A stretch of DNA of 6,308 nt from Actinomycetes bacterium (GCA_021795135.1 JAJYPT010000105.1:1-6308); one strand, 5' to 3'; numbered from the stretch's first letter, positions 1 to 6,076 are shown. The notes: generated from the sequence alone by a model not told the origin. Program-made: numbers and translations.

Positions 1-2
1 AT

Positions 3-128
3 AAGCTAAGACATTTTCTATTTCTGATGCTCAATAGAGCCAATTTAGACAAACTGGGCTTGGCAAGCAACAAAGACAGGAAAACAAGTTGTAATACTTG
101 GGCTCTGAAGCGAACTGGTTACTTTTAG
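3..128 (+). CDS. Possible 3' tail of a tnpB-like gene (partial, weak)
   Basis: This frame is open from the left window edge for 41 codons and stops at TAG 126-128. The last residues read NKDRKTSCNTWALKRTGYF. I do not see the TnpB zinc ribbon or the RuvC-III DRDxNAA motif here, so the peptide alone does not identify it. The only support is position: IS605-type tnpB genes commonly stop about 100 nt before the element's right end, and the candidate end lies about 117 nt downstream. A 41-codon open frame in one of three frames could also be chance. Treat it as a suggestion that tnpB, intact or decayed, lies mostly to the left of the window. Confidence 0.2.
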   Translation, partial: KLRHFLFLMLNRANLDKLGLASNKDRKTSCNTWALKRTGYF

Positions 129-245
129 GCGGGGCTAAGCCAAAAGTATTGTAGTTCCAATGGAGATGACGCAATCCAAGGTTTGAACACAAACCTTGGC
201 AGCTTGAGTCCTAGAATTCCACGATTTTGTCGTGGGAGTAGTCAA
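30..245 (+). ncRNA. IS200/IS605-type right end and putative omega/reRNA scaffold
   Basis: The segment has ordered pairing potential. AGAGCC (36-41) pairs with GGCTCT (101-106). GAACT (112-116) and AGTTC (153-157) enclose CTTTT-A-GGC (122-130) paired with GCCAAAAG (139-146), leaving A127 bulged. CCAAGGTTTG (176-185) pairs perfectly with CAAACCTTGG (190-199) over an AACA loop. CCACGA (219-224) pairs with TCGTGG (230-235) over TTTTG. The terminal block, GAATTCCACGA then a loop then TCGTGGGAGTAGTCAA, has the form seen at right ends of IS200/IS605 TnpB elements: a GAAnCCC-type hairpin followed by GGGAG-n-GTCAA. In those systems the RNA scaffold ends at this boundary and the next 16-20 nt of flanking DNA act as the guide. 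The 5' end is not defined by the sequence and no intact tnpB or tnpA is visible. Identification is from recalled family pattern, not alignment. Confidence 0.6.
215..245 (+). mobile_element. Right terminus of IS200/IS605-family element
   Basis: The subterminal hairpin (219-235, six perfect pairs, extended by T218-G236 and T217-A237) is followed by GAGTAGTCAA, which I take as the element's right boundary near base 245. IS200/IS605 elements lack terminal inverted repeats and instead carry such imperfect subterminal hairpins, recognised by the Y1 transposase TnpA. The left end is outside the window, so element length and completeness are unknown. The exact cleavage position could differ by a few bases. 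Confidence 0.55.
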
Positions 246-328
246 ATTCCTCCATTTAATTGATTATTTATCCATATCACTAACGTGGCTTTACCTTGCC
301 ATAATCTTGATGAGGAACAATTAATAAC

Positions 329-336
329 AAGGAGGT
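329..336 (+). promoter_or_regulatory. Strong Shine-Dalgarno for the 69-codon ORF
   Basis: AAGGAGGT is a full eight-base match to the anti-Shine-Dalgarno sequence. It lies 11 nt before the TTG at 348, slightly longer than usual, and no ATG, GTG or TTG lies at a shorter spacing. The next in-frame ATG (390) is too far away to use it. This is the main reason for choosing the TTG start. Confidence 0.6.
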
Positions 337-347
337 AGAAAGAGGTT

Positions 348-557
348 TTGGAAAGAGTTTCCAAAAAACACTTCTTTTTATTTTACAATATGGCTACTTG
401 GATGTTTTTAAATATTCCTTTGATGATAATTATCCCACTTATTCTAATTCTTGGGTATGCAATTCTAATTATAAAAGACAACAAACGAGCATCACAAAAA
501 GCTTTAATATACAAAACAGAACAAGACAGCAAACGAGTATCTTCTAAGGCTGCCTAA
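348..557 (+). CDS. Small single-pass membrane protein, function unknown
   Basis: I do not recognise this 69-residue protein. It has a short basic N-terminus (MERVSKK), one hydrophobic segment at about residues 15-42 rich in Ile and Leu (NIPLMIIIPLILILGYAIL), then a charged, Lys/Arg-rich tail. The tail contains an internal repeat: KDNKRASQKA (43-52) resembles QDSKRVSSKA (59-68), reflected in DNA as a 17-bp repeat with two mismatches. By the positive-inside rule the tail would be cytoplasmic. The TTG start is supported by AAGGAGGT at 329-336; a shorter form from the ATG at 390 would have no evident ribosome site. The gene stands alone, begins about 100 nt after the putative IS200/IS605 right end, and is closed by a strong terminator. 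Single-helix proteins of this size often act as accessory subunits of larger membrane complexes or as toxins, but nothing here decides between these. Confidence 0.6.
   Translation: MERVSKKHFFLFYNMATWMFLNIPLMIIIPLILILGYAILIIKDNKRASQKALIYKTEQDSKRVSSKAA
477..541 (+). repeat. Direct repeat inside the small membrane-protein gene
   Basis: GACAACAAACGAGCATC at 477-493 recurs as GACAGCAAACGAGTATC at 525-541, 15 of 17 bases identical, with a period of 48 nt (16 codons). The copies are in the same reading frame and encode DNKRAS and DSKRVS, giving the basic cytoplasmic tail a two-unit structure. Confidence 0.75.
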
Positions 558-574
558 TCAAAAAATATCTAAAC

Positions 575-625
575 AAATAAAAATAATCTCTTAGTCTTCA
601 AAAGACTAAGAGATTATTTTTATTT
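575..625. terminator. Bidirectional intrinsic terminator, 24-bp perfect stem
   Basis: Bases 575-598 and 602-625 are perfect inverted repeats around a CAA loop. The core AATCTCTTAGTCTT pairs with AAGACTAAGAGATT, flanked by an A-rich 5' side and a T-rich 3' side, so a U-tract follows the stem in either direction. It lies between the convergent 69-codon ORF (stop at 557) and the YihY gene (stop at 707) and would serve both. The stem is unusually long for an intrinsic terminator. Confidence 0.85.
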
Positions 626-706
626 AATCTTTATTTTAGTATTTACTAATCAAACTGAAATCCTTTAGATCAAAACTTAGTACTAAATAACATAATCCCT
701 ATTTAA

Positions 707-1720
707 CTATTGAGTACTAGAAGCATGAGGTTCAGAAGTAGAAGATTCTTTTTCACTTTTTTCATCTTTATCAAACCAGACTTGAACATGTTGTTCTGGG
801 CGCCTCTGGTTTTGAGTGGCTTGAAAAGTAATCGAAGCTTTATCAGCAGATGTAAGTGGAGGTTGGACTATCGAACGTGGCCAAAGGTGTTCTGCTAAGA
901 CCACATTGATTTCGGCAGAATAAATAGCTATTTCAGAACCTAAATAAATCCAAGCAATAAGCCCTAATACAATTGCAAAAGTGCCATAAATAGCACTGCT
1001 TTTGAGATCATGAGCTATCAGATAGCCCCCTAGAGCTTGCATAAGCGTCCATCCGATGCCTCCTACAACTCCTCCTGGAACTAGTTGAGCCAAAGCTACT
1101 ACTTTAGGAGTCAATATTCTAAATATAAGTATATATATGGCGATATTTAACAAAACAGAAAAAATATCTCCTACCAAAGCAACAACCAAAGAATGAGAAG
1201 CAAAAGTTGCAAAACTAGCTAGAAAAGAGGTTCCTATTACCCCAAGTAATAAAGCAAGTAAGAAAAGAACGCTTCTCAATAAACGTTTTATATAATTAGG
1301 GCGCAGTGTTGCAGGAAGATTCCATACTTGTTCCATCGCGAATACTCCAGCTTGAGCCAAACCTATAGATCCCCAAATAAGACCAATAACTCCCACCACG
1401 ATACCTATAATGCTACTTTTATGTAAGGCATGAATATTGTGACCCAAGCTAGACCCAACGATGGGAATTTGAGCTAAAGCAGAATTTAAAACCAACTGAG
1501 CAAAATGAGGATTCTTGGCAGCTACTATATTTAAAATTGTAACAAGTAACAAAAGCAAAGGAAAAATAGAAATCAATCCAGAATAAGCAAGGTTAGAAAC
1601 TAAGGCCCCAGCTTGATCATCTCCAAATTTTTTTACTATTGCAAACATGAACGCAAAAGGAGTATGGCTTTGCTGAAAATGATCAATCTTTCTTACGACT
1701 TTTTCAATTGGATTTGCCAT
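707..1720 (-). CDS. YihY/BrkB-family inner-membrane protein
   Basis: This 337-residue protein belongs to the YihY/BrkB (virulence factor BrkB, formerly 'ribonuclease BN') family of inner-membrane proteins, whose biochemical role is not settled. The N-terminal family signature is clear: SNLAYSGLISIFPLLLLLVTI at 42-62. Further hydrophobic segments lie at about 102-127, 148-175, 182-202, 206-232 and 242-272, giving roughly six helices. The last contains the family block AIYGTFAIVLGLIAWIYLGSEIAIYSAEIN. The cytoplasmic C-terminus has LWPRSIVQPPLT and RRPEQHVQVWFD, which resemble actinobacterial members, then an acidic Ser/Glu tail. The ATG start is preceded by AGGAG (1725-1729, minus strand) at 4-nt spacing. 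The upstream 94-residue membrane gene is on the same strand 96 nt away, so they may be cotranscribed. The transcript would end at the 575-625 hairpin. Older annotation of such genes as tRNA-processing RNase BN is not supported by the membrane topology. Confidence 0.9.
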   Translation of the reverse strand: MANPIEKVVRKIDHFQQSHTPFAFMFAIVKKFGDDQAGALVSNLAYSGLISIFPLLLLLVTILNIVAAKNPHFAQLVLNSALAQIPIVGSSLGHNIHALHKSSIIGIVVGVIGLIWGSIGLAQAGVFAMEQVWNLPATLRPNYIKRLLRSVLFLLALLLGVIGTSFLASFATFASHSLVVALVGDIFSVLLNIAIYILIFRILTPKVVALAQLVPGGVVGGIGWTLMQALGGYLIAHDLKSSAIYGTFAIVLGLIAWIYLGSEIAIYSAEINVVLAEHLWPRSIVQPPLTSADKASITFQATQNQRRPEQHVQVWFDKDEKSEKESSTSEPHASSTQ

Positions 1721-1724
1721 GTGG

Positions 1725-1729
1725 CTCCT
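1725..1729 (-). promoter_or_regulatory. Shine-Dalgarno of the YihY-family gene
   Basis: Read on the minus strand this is AGGAG followed by CCAC and the ATG at 1720-1718, a 4-nt spacing. It fixes the start of the YihY-family gene. Confidence 0.6.
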
Positions 1730-1816
1730 AAATAGGCTCTTTTGAAATTATTTCCTTTAAGATCTTCGCCTTATTAACAGATTTCCAAACCTATATCAGA
1801 TCTAGCAACATAGAAA

Positions 1817-2101
1817 CTACTTTTGCTTTCGCAACTTAGCCATATCTGTTCTAATTCCTAGTATAAAAAAAATTACTATACCACCATATACAATTCCTGC
1901 ACTTATATCATACCTAGAATGACTCATCTTAGAATTCATTACTGCAGCAGGAATAGCTACAAAAAAAGGGGAAAGAACCAAAGCCGATATAGCAAAAATC
2001 GCCAAGTGTCTCCAATAAAACCTCTTCATCAGTCGTGCAGCTAATGCCATTAGTAAATATAGCGCTATCAAAGAAAGATAAAGAGCTGTCCAATAATTCA
2101 A
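1817..2101 (-). CDS. Small three-helix membrane protein, hypothetical
   Basis: I do not recognise this 94-residue protein. It is predominantly hydrophobic, with probable transmembrane segments at about residues 4-24, 32-54 and 66-83. A basic loop MKRFYWRH lies between helices 1 and 2, a polar loop MNSKMSHSRYD between 2 and 3, and the C-terminus is basic (RTDMAKLRKQK). The TTG at 2101-2099 is the only start that uses the AGGTGA just upstream, and an in-frame TGA within that same site prevents a longer form. The next in-frame ATG, at residue 18, would truncate helix 1. It lies upstream of and co-directional with the YihY-family gene, the only contextual hint, and could be an accessory membrane protein. 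Absence of a recognisable family keeps confidence moderate. Confidence 0.65.
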   Translation of the reverse strand: MNYWTALYLSLIALYLLMALAARLMKRFYWRHLAIFAISALVLSPFFVAIPAAVMNSKMSHSRYDISAGIVYGGIVIFFILGIRTDMAKLRKQK

Positions 2102-2104
2102 TCT

Positions 2105-2110
2105 TCACCT
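2105..2110 (-). promoter_or_regulatory. Shine-Dalgarno deciding the TTG start of the 94-residue gene
   Basis: On the minus strand AGGTGA is followed by AGA and then TTG. The spacing is short (3 nt after the motif, 6 nt after AGG). The site contains the in-frame stop TGA, so translation cannot start further upstream. Confidence 0.45.
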
Positions 2111-2218
2111 ATTTCAATCAATATTAAATATCTTCTTTTAAAAATAGCAGGAATCAAAAAGGTCTCTCATTAGTTATTAAAACAGAACTAGTCTTTGAAT
2201 AAAACAAAAATAAACCTT

Positions 2219-2362
2219 ATGAAAAAAAATAAATCAAAACCTTCCACTATTACCTGTTCATCTGATTCTTCTATTCCGAGTTGTTCTACGTCTCCAGCCA
2301 GCAGATTGCGTTGGACCATTTCTCAATTGATTGAGATTATAAGAACCAAACGCAAAAACTGA
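2219..2362 (+). CDS. Possible 47-codon Ser/Cys-rich ORF upstream of the permease
   Basis: An ATG-initiated frame of 47 codons fills most of the divergent gap between the 94-residue gene and the permease gene. The product has a basic N-terminus (MKKNKSKP), a Ser/Thr-rich middle with two cysteines (TCSSDSS and PSCSTSP), and an amphipathic C-terminal stretch (RLRWTISQLIEIIRTKRKN). There is no Shine-Dalgarno before the ATG, only A-rich sequence, so it would have to be leaderless or weakly translated. Codon choice looks like that of its neighbours. It ends 41 nt before the permease ATG on the same strand, so it could be a small partner or a leader peptide. I do not recognise it, and it may be non-coding. 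Confidence 0.3.
   Translation: MKKNKSKPSTITCSSDSSIPSCSTSPASRLRWTISQLIEIIRTKRKN
2321..2336. promoter_or_regulatory. Palindrome upstream of the permease gene, possible operator
   Basis: TCTCAAT-TG-ATTGAGA is a perfect 7-bp inverted repeat with a 2-nt centre, 67 nt before the permease start and just ahead of a TATAAG -10-like hexamer (2338-2343). The size and 2-nt spacing suit a dimeric repressor site. There is no regulator gene in the window to pair with it, it lies inside the possible small ORF, and short AT-rich palindromes arise by chance. Confidence 0.25.
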
Positions 2363-2403
2363 TATTGTTATGGTTTTGATAAAAACTTATAGATAAGGAA
2401 AAA

Positions 2404-3861
2404 ATGGAGATACTGGCAGCAAGTATATTGACTCAATTTATTAGATCAATTATTGAATCAATTTATATGTTTTGGGAAACCCTTTGGGCGTTAGGTCTTG
2501 GTTTTATGCTTTCTGGAGCAGTTCAAGCCTTTACCTCTAAATCCGAAATGGACAAAGCCCTTGGAAACCACAACCCTAAAACTGTTGTCAAAGCTTCAGG
2601 GTTGGGAGCTGTTTCTTCATCTTGTTCCTATGCTGCTTCTGCCATGGCGAAATCTTTGTTTGTCAAAGGTGCTGACTTTATATCTGCAATTGTATTTATG
2701 TTTGCTTCAACCAATCTAGTAATAGAGCTAGGTATTGTCCTGGTTGTATTGATGGGATGGCAGTTTATGGCAGCTGAATTTATCGGTGGTCCTATTATGA
2801 TCATGCTTTTAGTAATACTAGGTTCTTTTTTCTTCACGCCTACTTTAATAGAAGCAGCAAGGTCTAAATTACGAAAATCTAGCCCAAGTGATTCAGATTT
2901 AGATGAACAGTCAGTCAATTTAGAAAAACAACCTTGGTCGGTCCGACTTAAATCAGTCTCAGGATGGGCTGATGCAGCAAGTTATACAATGGCAGATTTA
3001 ACTATGTTACGAAGAGAAATGTTCTTCGGCTATCTAATAGCTGGATTTTTAGCAGTCATGGTTCCAGTAAGTTTTTGGAATATTTTATTTATCCCTGGCA
3101 ACGGTATTTGGACTCAGATTGAAAATGCAATCATTGGACCAATAATTGCTCTTTTGAGTTTTGTTTGTTCAATAGGAAATGTCCCTTTAGCAGCCGCCTT
3201 ATGGCATGGCGGTATTAGTTTTGGCGGAGTTATAAGTTTTATATTTGCCGATCTTATAGCTATGCCCTTGGTTTTGATTTATAGAAAATTTTATGGAGGA
3301 ATCCTAACTAAACGTTTATTTTTCGTCTTCTGGGCAACAATGTCTACAGCTGGACTTATAGTAGATCTAATTTTTTCAGCGTTAAAATTAGTGCCTTCTA
3401 ATCACTTATCTACTATTACAACTGCTCACTTTAGCTGGGGGTATACGACATTTTTAAATATATTGTTTATAGTAATACTAAGTGTTTTATATTGGCTCTA
3501 TAAAAATAGACAACGTTTTGGGGGATCTAATGCTTATGCAATTGATCCTATTTGTGGAATGCAAGTAGAAAAAGCAAATGCTCCTGCGTTTGCTAAATTT
3601 AATGATTCAACATTTTATTTTTGCTCAGATCGATGCTATAAAAAATTCATCGTTTCCCCAGAGCGTTTTATAGAAAAAGATTCAAATCAAATAGAACAAG
3701 GAGAATCAATGGCCTCAGATACAGTAATAGACCCAGTTTGCAAAATGGAAATAGACCCAAAAACAGCTGCTGCTCATAGTACATATAATGGCACTGAATA
3801 CTATTTTTGCAACATTAGCTGTGCTCAAAGTTTTGAACAAGATCCTTCTAAATACGTATAA
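2404..3861 (+). CDS. COG0701-type permease with two C-terminal YHS domains
   Basis: This 485-residue membrane protein belongs to the predicted permease family COG0701/DUF318 (ArsP_1-like), with YHS metal-binding domains attached. Two halves of hydrophobic helices are visible (about residues 11-40, 60-145 and 204-365), joined by a charged loop (about 150-200). The first half carries GLGAVSSSCSYAASAMAKSLF with Cys74. The second half carries the related SFVCSIGNVPLAAALWHGG with Cys255, then SFGGVISFIFADL. YHS domain 1 (379-423) has DPICGM and FYFCSDRC; YHS domain 2 (442-485) has DPVCKM and YYFCNISC. Each has the C-(n)-C-x3-C pattern expected for metal binding. Relatives are linked to efflux of metal or metalloid species, but the substrate here is unknown. 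The start is ATG with AAGGAA at 2395-2400, a short spacing. A weak TTGTTA/TATAGA promoter (2365-2370, 2388-2393) would give almost no leader. No metalloregulator gene is adjacent. An internal start may also yield a separate YHS protein. Confidence 0.88.
   Translation: MEILAASILTQFIRSIIESIYMFWETLWALGLGFMLSGAVQAFTSKSEMDKALGNHNPKTVVKASGLGAVSSSCSYAASAMAKSLFVKGADFISAIVFMFASTNLVIELGIVLVVLMGWQFMAAEFIGGPIMIMLLVILGSFFFTPTLIEAARSKLRKSSPSDSDLDEQSVNLEKQPWSVRLKSVSGWADAASYTMADLTMLRREMFFGYLIAGFLAVMVPVSFWNILFIPGNGIWTQIENAIIGPIIALLSFVCSIGNVPLAAALWHGGISFGGVISFIFADLIAMPLVLIYRKFYGGILTKRLFFVFWATMSTAGLIVDLIFSALKLVPSNHLSTITTAHFSWGYTTFLNILFIVILSVLYWLYKNRQRFGGSNAYAIDPICGMQVEKANAPAFAKFNDSTFYFCSDRCYKKFIVSPERFIEKDSNQIEQGESMASDTVIDPVCKMEIDPKTAAAHSTYNGTEYYFCNISCAQSFEQDPSKYV
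3698..3711 (+). promoter_or_regulatory. Internal Shine-Dalgarno and ATG before YHS domain 2
   Basis: AAGGAG (3698-3703) is followed after 5 nt by ATG (3709-3711), in frame with the permease at Met436. The site lies in the linker between the two YHS domains (QIEQGESMASDTVIDP). It is a better ribosome site than the one before the permease's own start. Initiation here would make a soluble protein of 50 residues, MASDTVIDPVCKM onward, consisting of little more than YHS domain 2. Whether it is used cannot be seen from sequence alone; the linker codes for Gln-Gly-Glu, which forces part of this base sequence. Confidence 0.5.
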
Positions 3862-3897
3862 TCAATTCGACTTTTAAAAAATAAAGAATTTTGATTA
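3859..3897. terminator. Weak inverted repeat between convergent genes
   Basis: TAATCAA (3859-3865) and TTGATTA (3891-3897) are inverted repeats enclosing an AT-rich stretch with an inner CTTT/AAAG pair. It fills the 36-nt gap between the permease stop and the stop of the opposing nuclease-like gene. Pairing is weak and mostly A-T, so a terminator role is possible but unconvincing. Confidence 0.25.
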
Positions 3898-5868
3898 TTA
3901 CAAATCTAATATCGACAATAAAGATTTAGATTCTGTATTTAACCAGTTTCTTAGAATAAAAGTGGCTCGTACATCATCTTCGTTGTAAGCTAAGATTCTT
4001 TTTTTGTTTTCTTGGCTTACAACGAAATCCCTATCCTGTATGGCTTTTTGGTACCACAAACGTGACTCTTCTCCCCCCATTGAATCATTCCTCCATTTAA
4101 AACCGGCGAATTTAGCCATTGATTTTAAACCAAGTCCAGATAAAGAAATAAACTTAGAATAAATAAAATCGCTATAGATATCAATCCAGTTAGGAGAAGA
4201 TATAAAATCGTCAACTTCTTCGATAGAAGGTATTTCCAAACCCCATGGGTTAGAATGGAAACGTCTAGCACAACTTCTAAGCCATTTATTTTCTGCGGGT
4301 GAGTAATAATAACAATTCCAAGTTAATCCTTCTTCAATTGCACTTGAAATTATTTTCTTCAACCACTTCCAAAAATTTTCAAAATTCTTAGCCTCTTGAT
4401 ACTGACTCTGTTGAAAATTTCCTTCTTCTAAATCTTTGCAACCAAAGGTAACAAATGGGAAATACCCAGAAGAAAAACCGAATGTGGATGGAATTTCAGA
4501 AGTAAAATTTACCAAAGCCCCCCAAAGATAGACCTGTCTTCCTGTGTCTTCTAAATCAATATCAATTTCTACATCAGCTTTGGGAATACAAAAGTCATTT
4601 GGATAACTACTAGATCGAACCAATATTGGCATAGATGAAAGTTTTTCTAGCTTATAAAGCTTCGCCAATTCAATATCTCGCGATAAGTTTTTAGATTTAA
4701 GTGGCAAAAGTTCATCAATATATTTTCTAATATCTAGTAGATCTTTTAGGCTATATATTCCTACTGAATGCAATATAGTAACTTCCTTGATATTTGATAC
4801 TAAAACCGAAATAGGAACACAAGATGACAACACTTGATCGTTAGATTTGAGAACCAAACTATCAATATTTATTTTCATACTTAGTATGTAGGCAGCTTTT
4901 CTATTTAGAGATGCCAATTGAGAAATGGTTTTAATGCCAAAATCCAAATAATTTTTTGCTCTAGAACGAACAATTAAACTTATGTCATCTTTAGCTTCTA
5001 ATTCTTTCCTACAGTTACTTTTCCAATCACATTGACCACAACTAGAAATCCAAACAGGATTTACCCTAGCCACAGAAGCAGGAAAGTTTTGTCTTGCCAA
5101 AGTGACTGCATGAACTGATTTGGAAAACCTATCCTCATATTCATCCATAAAGGGACTGAGGTCTTCCCAAGCAATAATTTTTTCTATACCAATAACTCCT
5201 ACCGGTATAGATCCATTCATCCTAAAAGCATGCCCTAAATTTTCAAGTATTTTCCACTGGTGTATTAATTGAAAGATAGAAGATTTTTGAACTTTAACAG
5301 CTCGATAAGTCAATTGACGTAGTTCAAAATATGGAGAATCCAAAAAAGAAATAGGCTTCATCTTAGTTCTTCTTGAATTTAATCTCTTAGTGTCAATCTT
5401 TACAACAGAGCCGGCCGTTATATTAACTGGAATATATGTGTTTTGAGCTTTGCCCCATTTATTAACTCTAATCAAAAAAGACGGGGAACCTATTCTATTA
5501 TTATCTTCATCGGGTTCAAAATATGGATTCCAAATTATTGGAACTTTATCTTGCATAGCTTTGAGAGTAAGATTTTGCTTATAGTTTTTATTTTCAAAAC
5601 TATATAGATCTAAATTAAAAATATCGTCTTTAGAAATATTGGTCTCTAAAGATTTTAATATTTCTTTTTTTAATAAAGACAAGCCTTTGGCTCTTAGTGT
5701 TTTAATCTCATAATTTTGATTGACTCTAAAGTCGTTTTTTGGCAAATTATCTAAAAAAAGTTTGTAAAGACATTCGTTTACAGTCGAACTTCCTAACAAA
5801 ACTTCGGTTTTGGAAAATGGTTCTTGATTCAAAAAAGAGGTTATTTTTATTTCCTCACTCAATAACAA
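3898..5868 (-). CDS. TM0106-family RecB/Cas4-like protein, degenerate nuclease core
   Basis: This 656-residue protein fits the TM0106 family of putative RecB-like nucleases, described as having a Cas4-like N-terminal part without CRISPR association. Cys33 (NECLYKLFLD) and the cluster C277-x2-C280-x5-C286 (SCGQCDWKSNC) match the Cas4/AddB four-cysteine Fe-S arrangement. The expected core motifs are altered: GxPD-LL is GSPSFL (Ser130), PVDIKxG is PVNITAG (Asn149, Thr151) and QxxxY is Q200-LIH-Q204. Helix-hairpin-helix-like segments follow (about 305-330 and 362-385). The C-terminal RNase H-like exonuclease domain looks intact: D438-L-E440, CYYYSPAEN with Glu526, the GLGLKSMAKFAGFKWRN and GGEESRLWYQKA blocks, and Y628-x3-D632 (AYNEDDVRAT). 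It could therefore act through that domain. The TTG start is the first possible after an in-frame TAA (5895-5893) and has no clear ribosome site; TTG at codon 3 is an alternative. The gene is transcribed alone. A full actinobacterial-type helicase fusion is absent. Confidence 0.82.
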   Translation of the reverse strand: MLLSEEIKITSFLNQEPFSKTEVLLGSSTVNECLYKLFLDNLPKNDFRVNQNYEIKTLRAKGLSLLKKEILKSLETNISKDDIFNLDLYSFENKNYKQNLTLKAMQDKVPIIWNPYFEPDEDNNRIGSPSFLIRVNKWGKAQNTYIPVNITAGSVVKIDTKRLNSRRTKMKPISFLDSPYFELRQLTYRAVKVQKSSIFQLIHQWKILENLGHAFRMNGSIPVGVIGIEKIIAWEDLSPFMDEYEDRFSKSVHAVTLARQNFPASVARVNPVWISSCGQCDWKSNCRKELEAKDDISLIVRSRAKNYLDFGIKTISQLASLNRKAAYILSMKINIDSLVLKSNDQVLSSCVPISVLVSNIKEVTILHSVGIYSLKDLLDIRKYIDELLPLKSKNLSRDIELAKLYKLEKLSSMPILVRSSSYPNDFCIPKADVEIDIDLEDTGRQVYLWGALVNFTSEIPSTFGFSSGYFPFVTFGCKDLEEGNFQQSQYQEAKNFENFWKWLKKIISSAIEEGLTWNCYYYSPAENKWLRSCARRFHSNPWGLEIPSIEEVDDFISSPNWIDIYSDFIYSKFISLSGLGLKSMAKFAGFKWRNDSMGGEESRLWYQKAIQDRDFVVSQENKKRILAYNEDDVRATFILRNWLNTESKSLLSILDL

Positions 5869-6076
5869 CTGACTAAAAGCTTTACTATTAGTTTACTTCG
5901 TTTAGAGATAATCCTGTAATTGAATTGTTTTCAAAAAAAATTATGCTCAACCATAATGTTGGAAAGGTCTTCATCACCTAGCTCCCAATAACAATTTCAC
6001 CACTTATCAATATATGGTCGATTATCTCCTAAAAGTTATGCGAAAGCTATTGGTCCCATAGACAATAATAGTGACC

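Noticed and set aside
1..245. tmRNA, RNase P RNA or a known riboswitch in the structured left region
   Set aside because: No tRNA-like 3' end with CCA, no GAGGAAAGTCC or ACAGAAA blocks of RNase P, and no recognisable T-box, cobalamin, TPP or c-di-AMP core. The IS200/IS605-type right end explains the terminal block better.
677..686. Palindrome TTAGTACTAA near the YihY stop codon
   Set aside because: Ten bases of AT-rich palindrome between convergent genes, with no promoter context. It is expected by chance.
710..898. 62-codon plus-strand frame
   Set aside because: It lies entirely antisense within the YihY-family gene, has no ribosome site, and its composition follows from the opposite coding strand.
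2628..2918. 96-codon minus-strand frame
   Set aside because: It is fully antisense to the permease gene, whose family motifs across the same bases are clear.
3898..5868. Cas4 of a CRISPR-Cas system
   Set aside because: The Cys pattern is Cas4-like, but the protein has the TM0106 two-domain build, no cas1, cas2 or other cas gene is nearby, and no CRISPR array is present.
5950..6055. Plus-strand open frame ending MVDYLLKVMRKLLVP
   Set aside because: Only about 34 codons between stops, its sole ATG codes for 15 residues, and there is no Shine-Dalgarno. No homology could be recognised.
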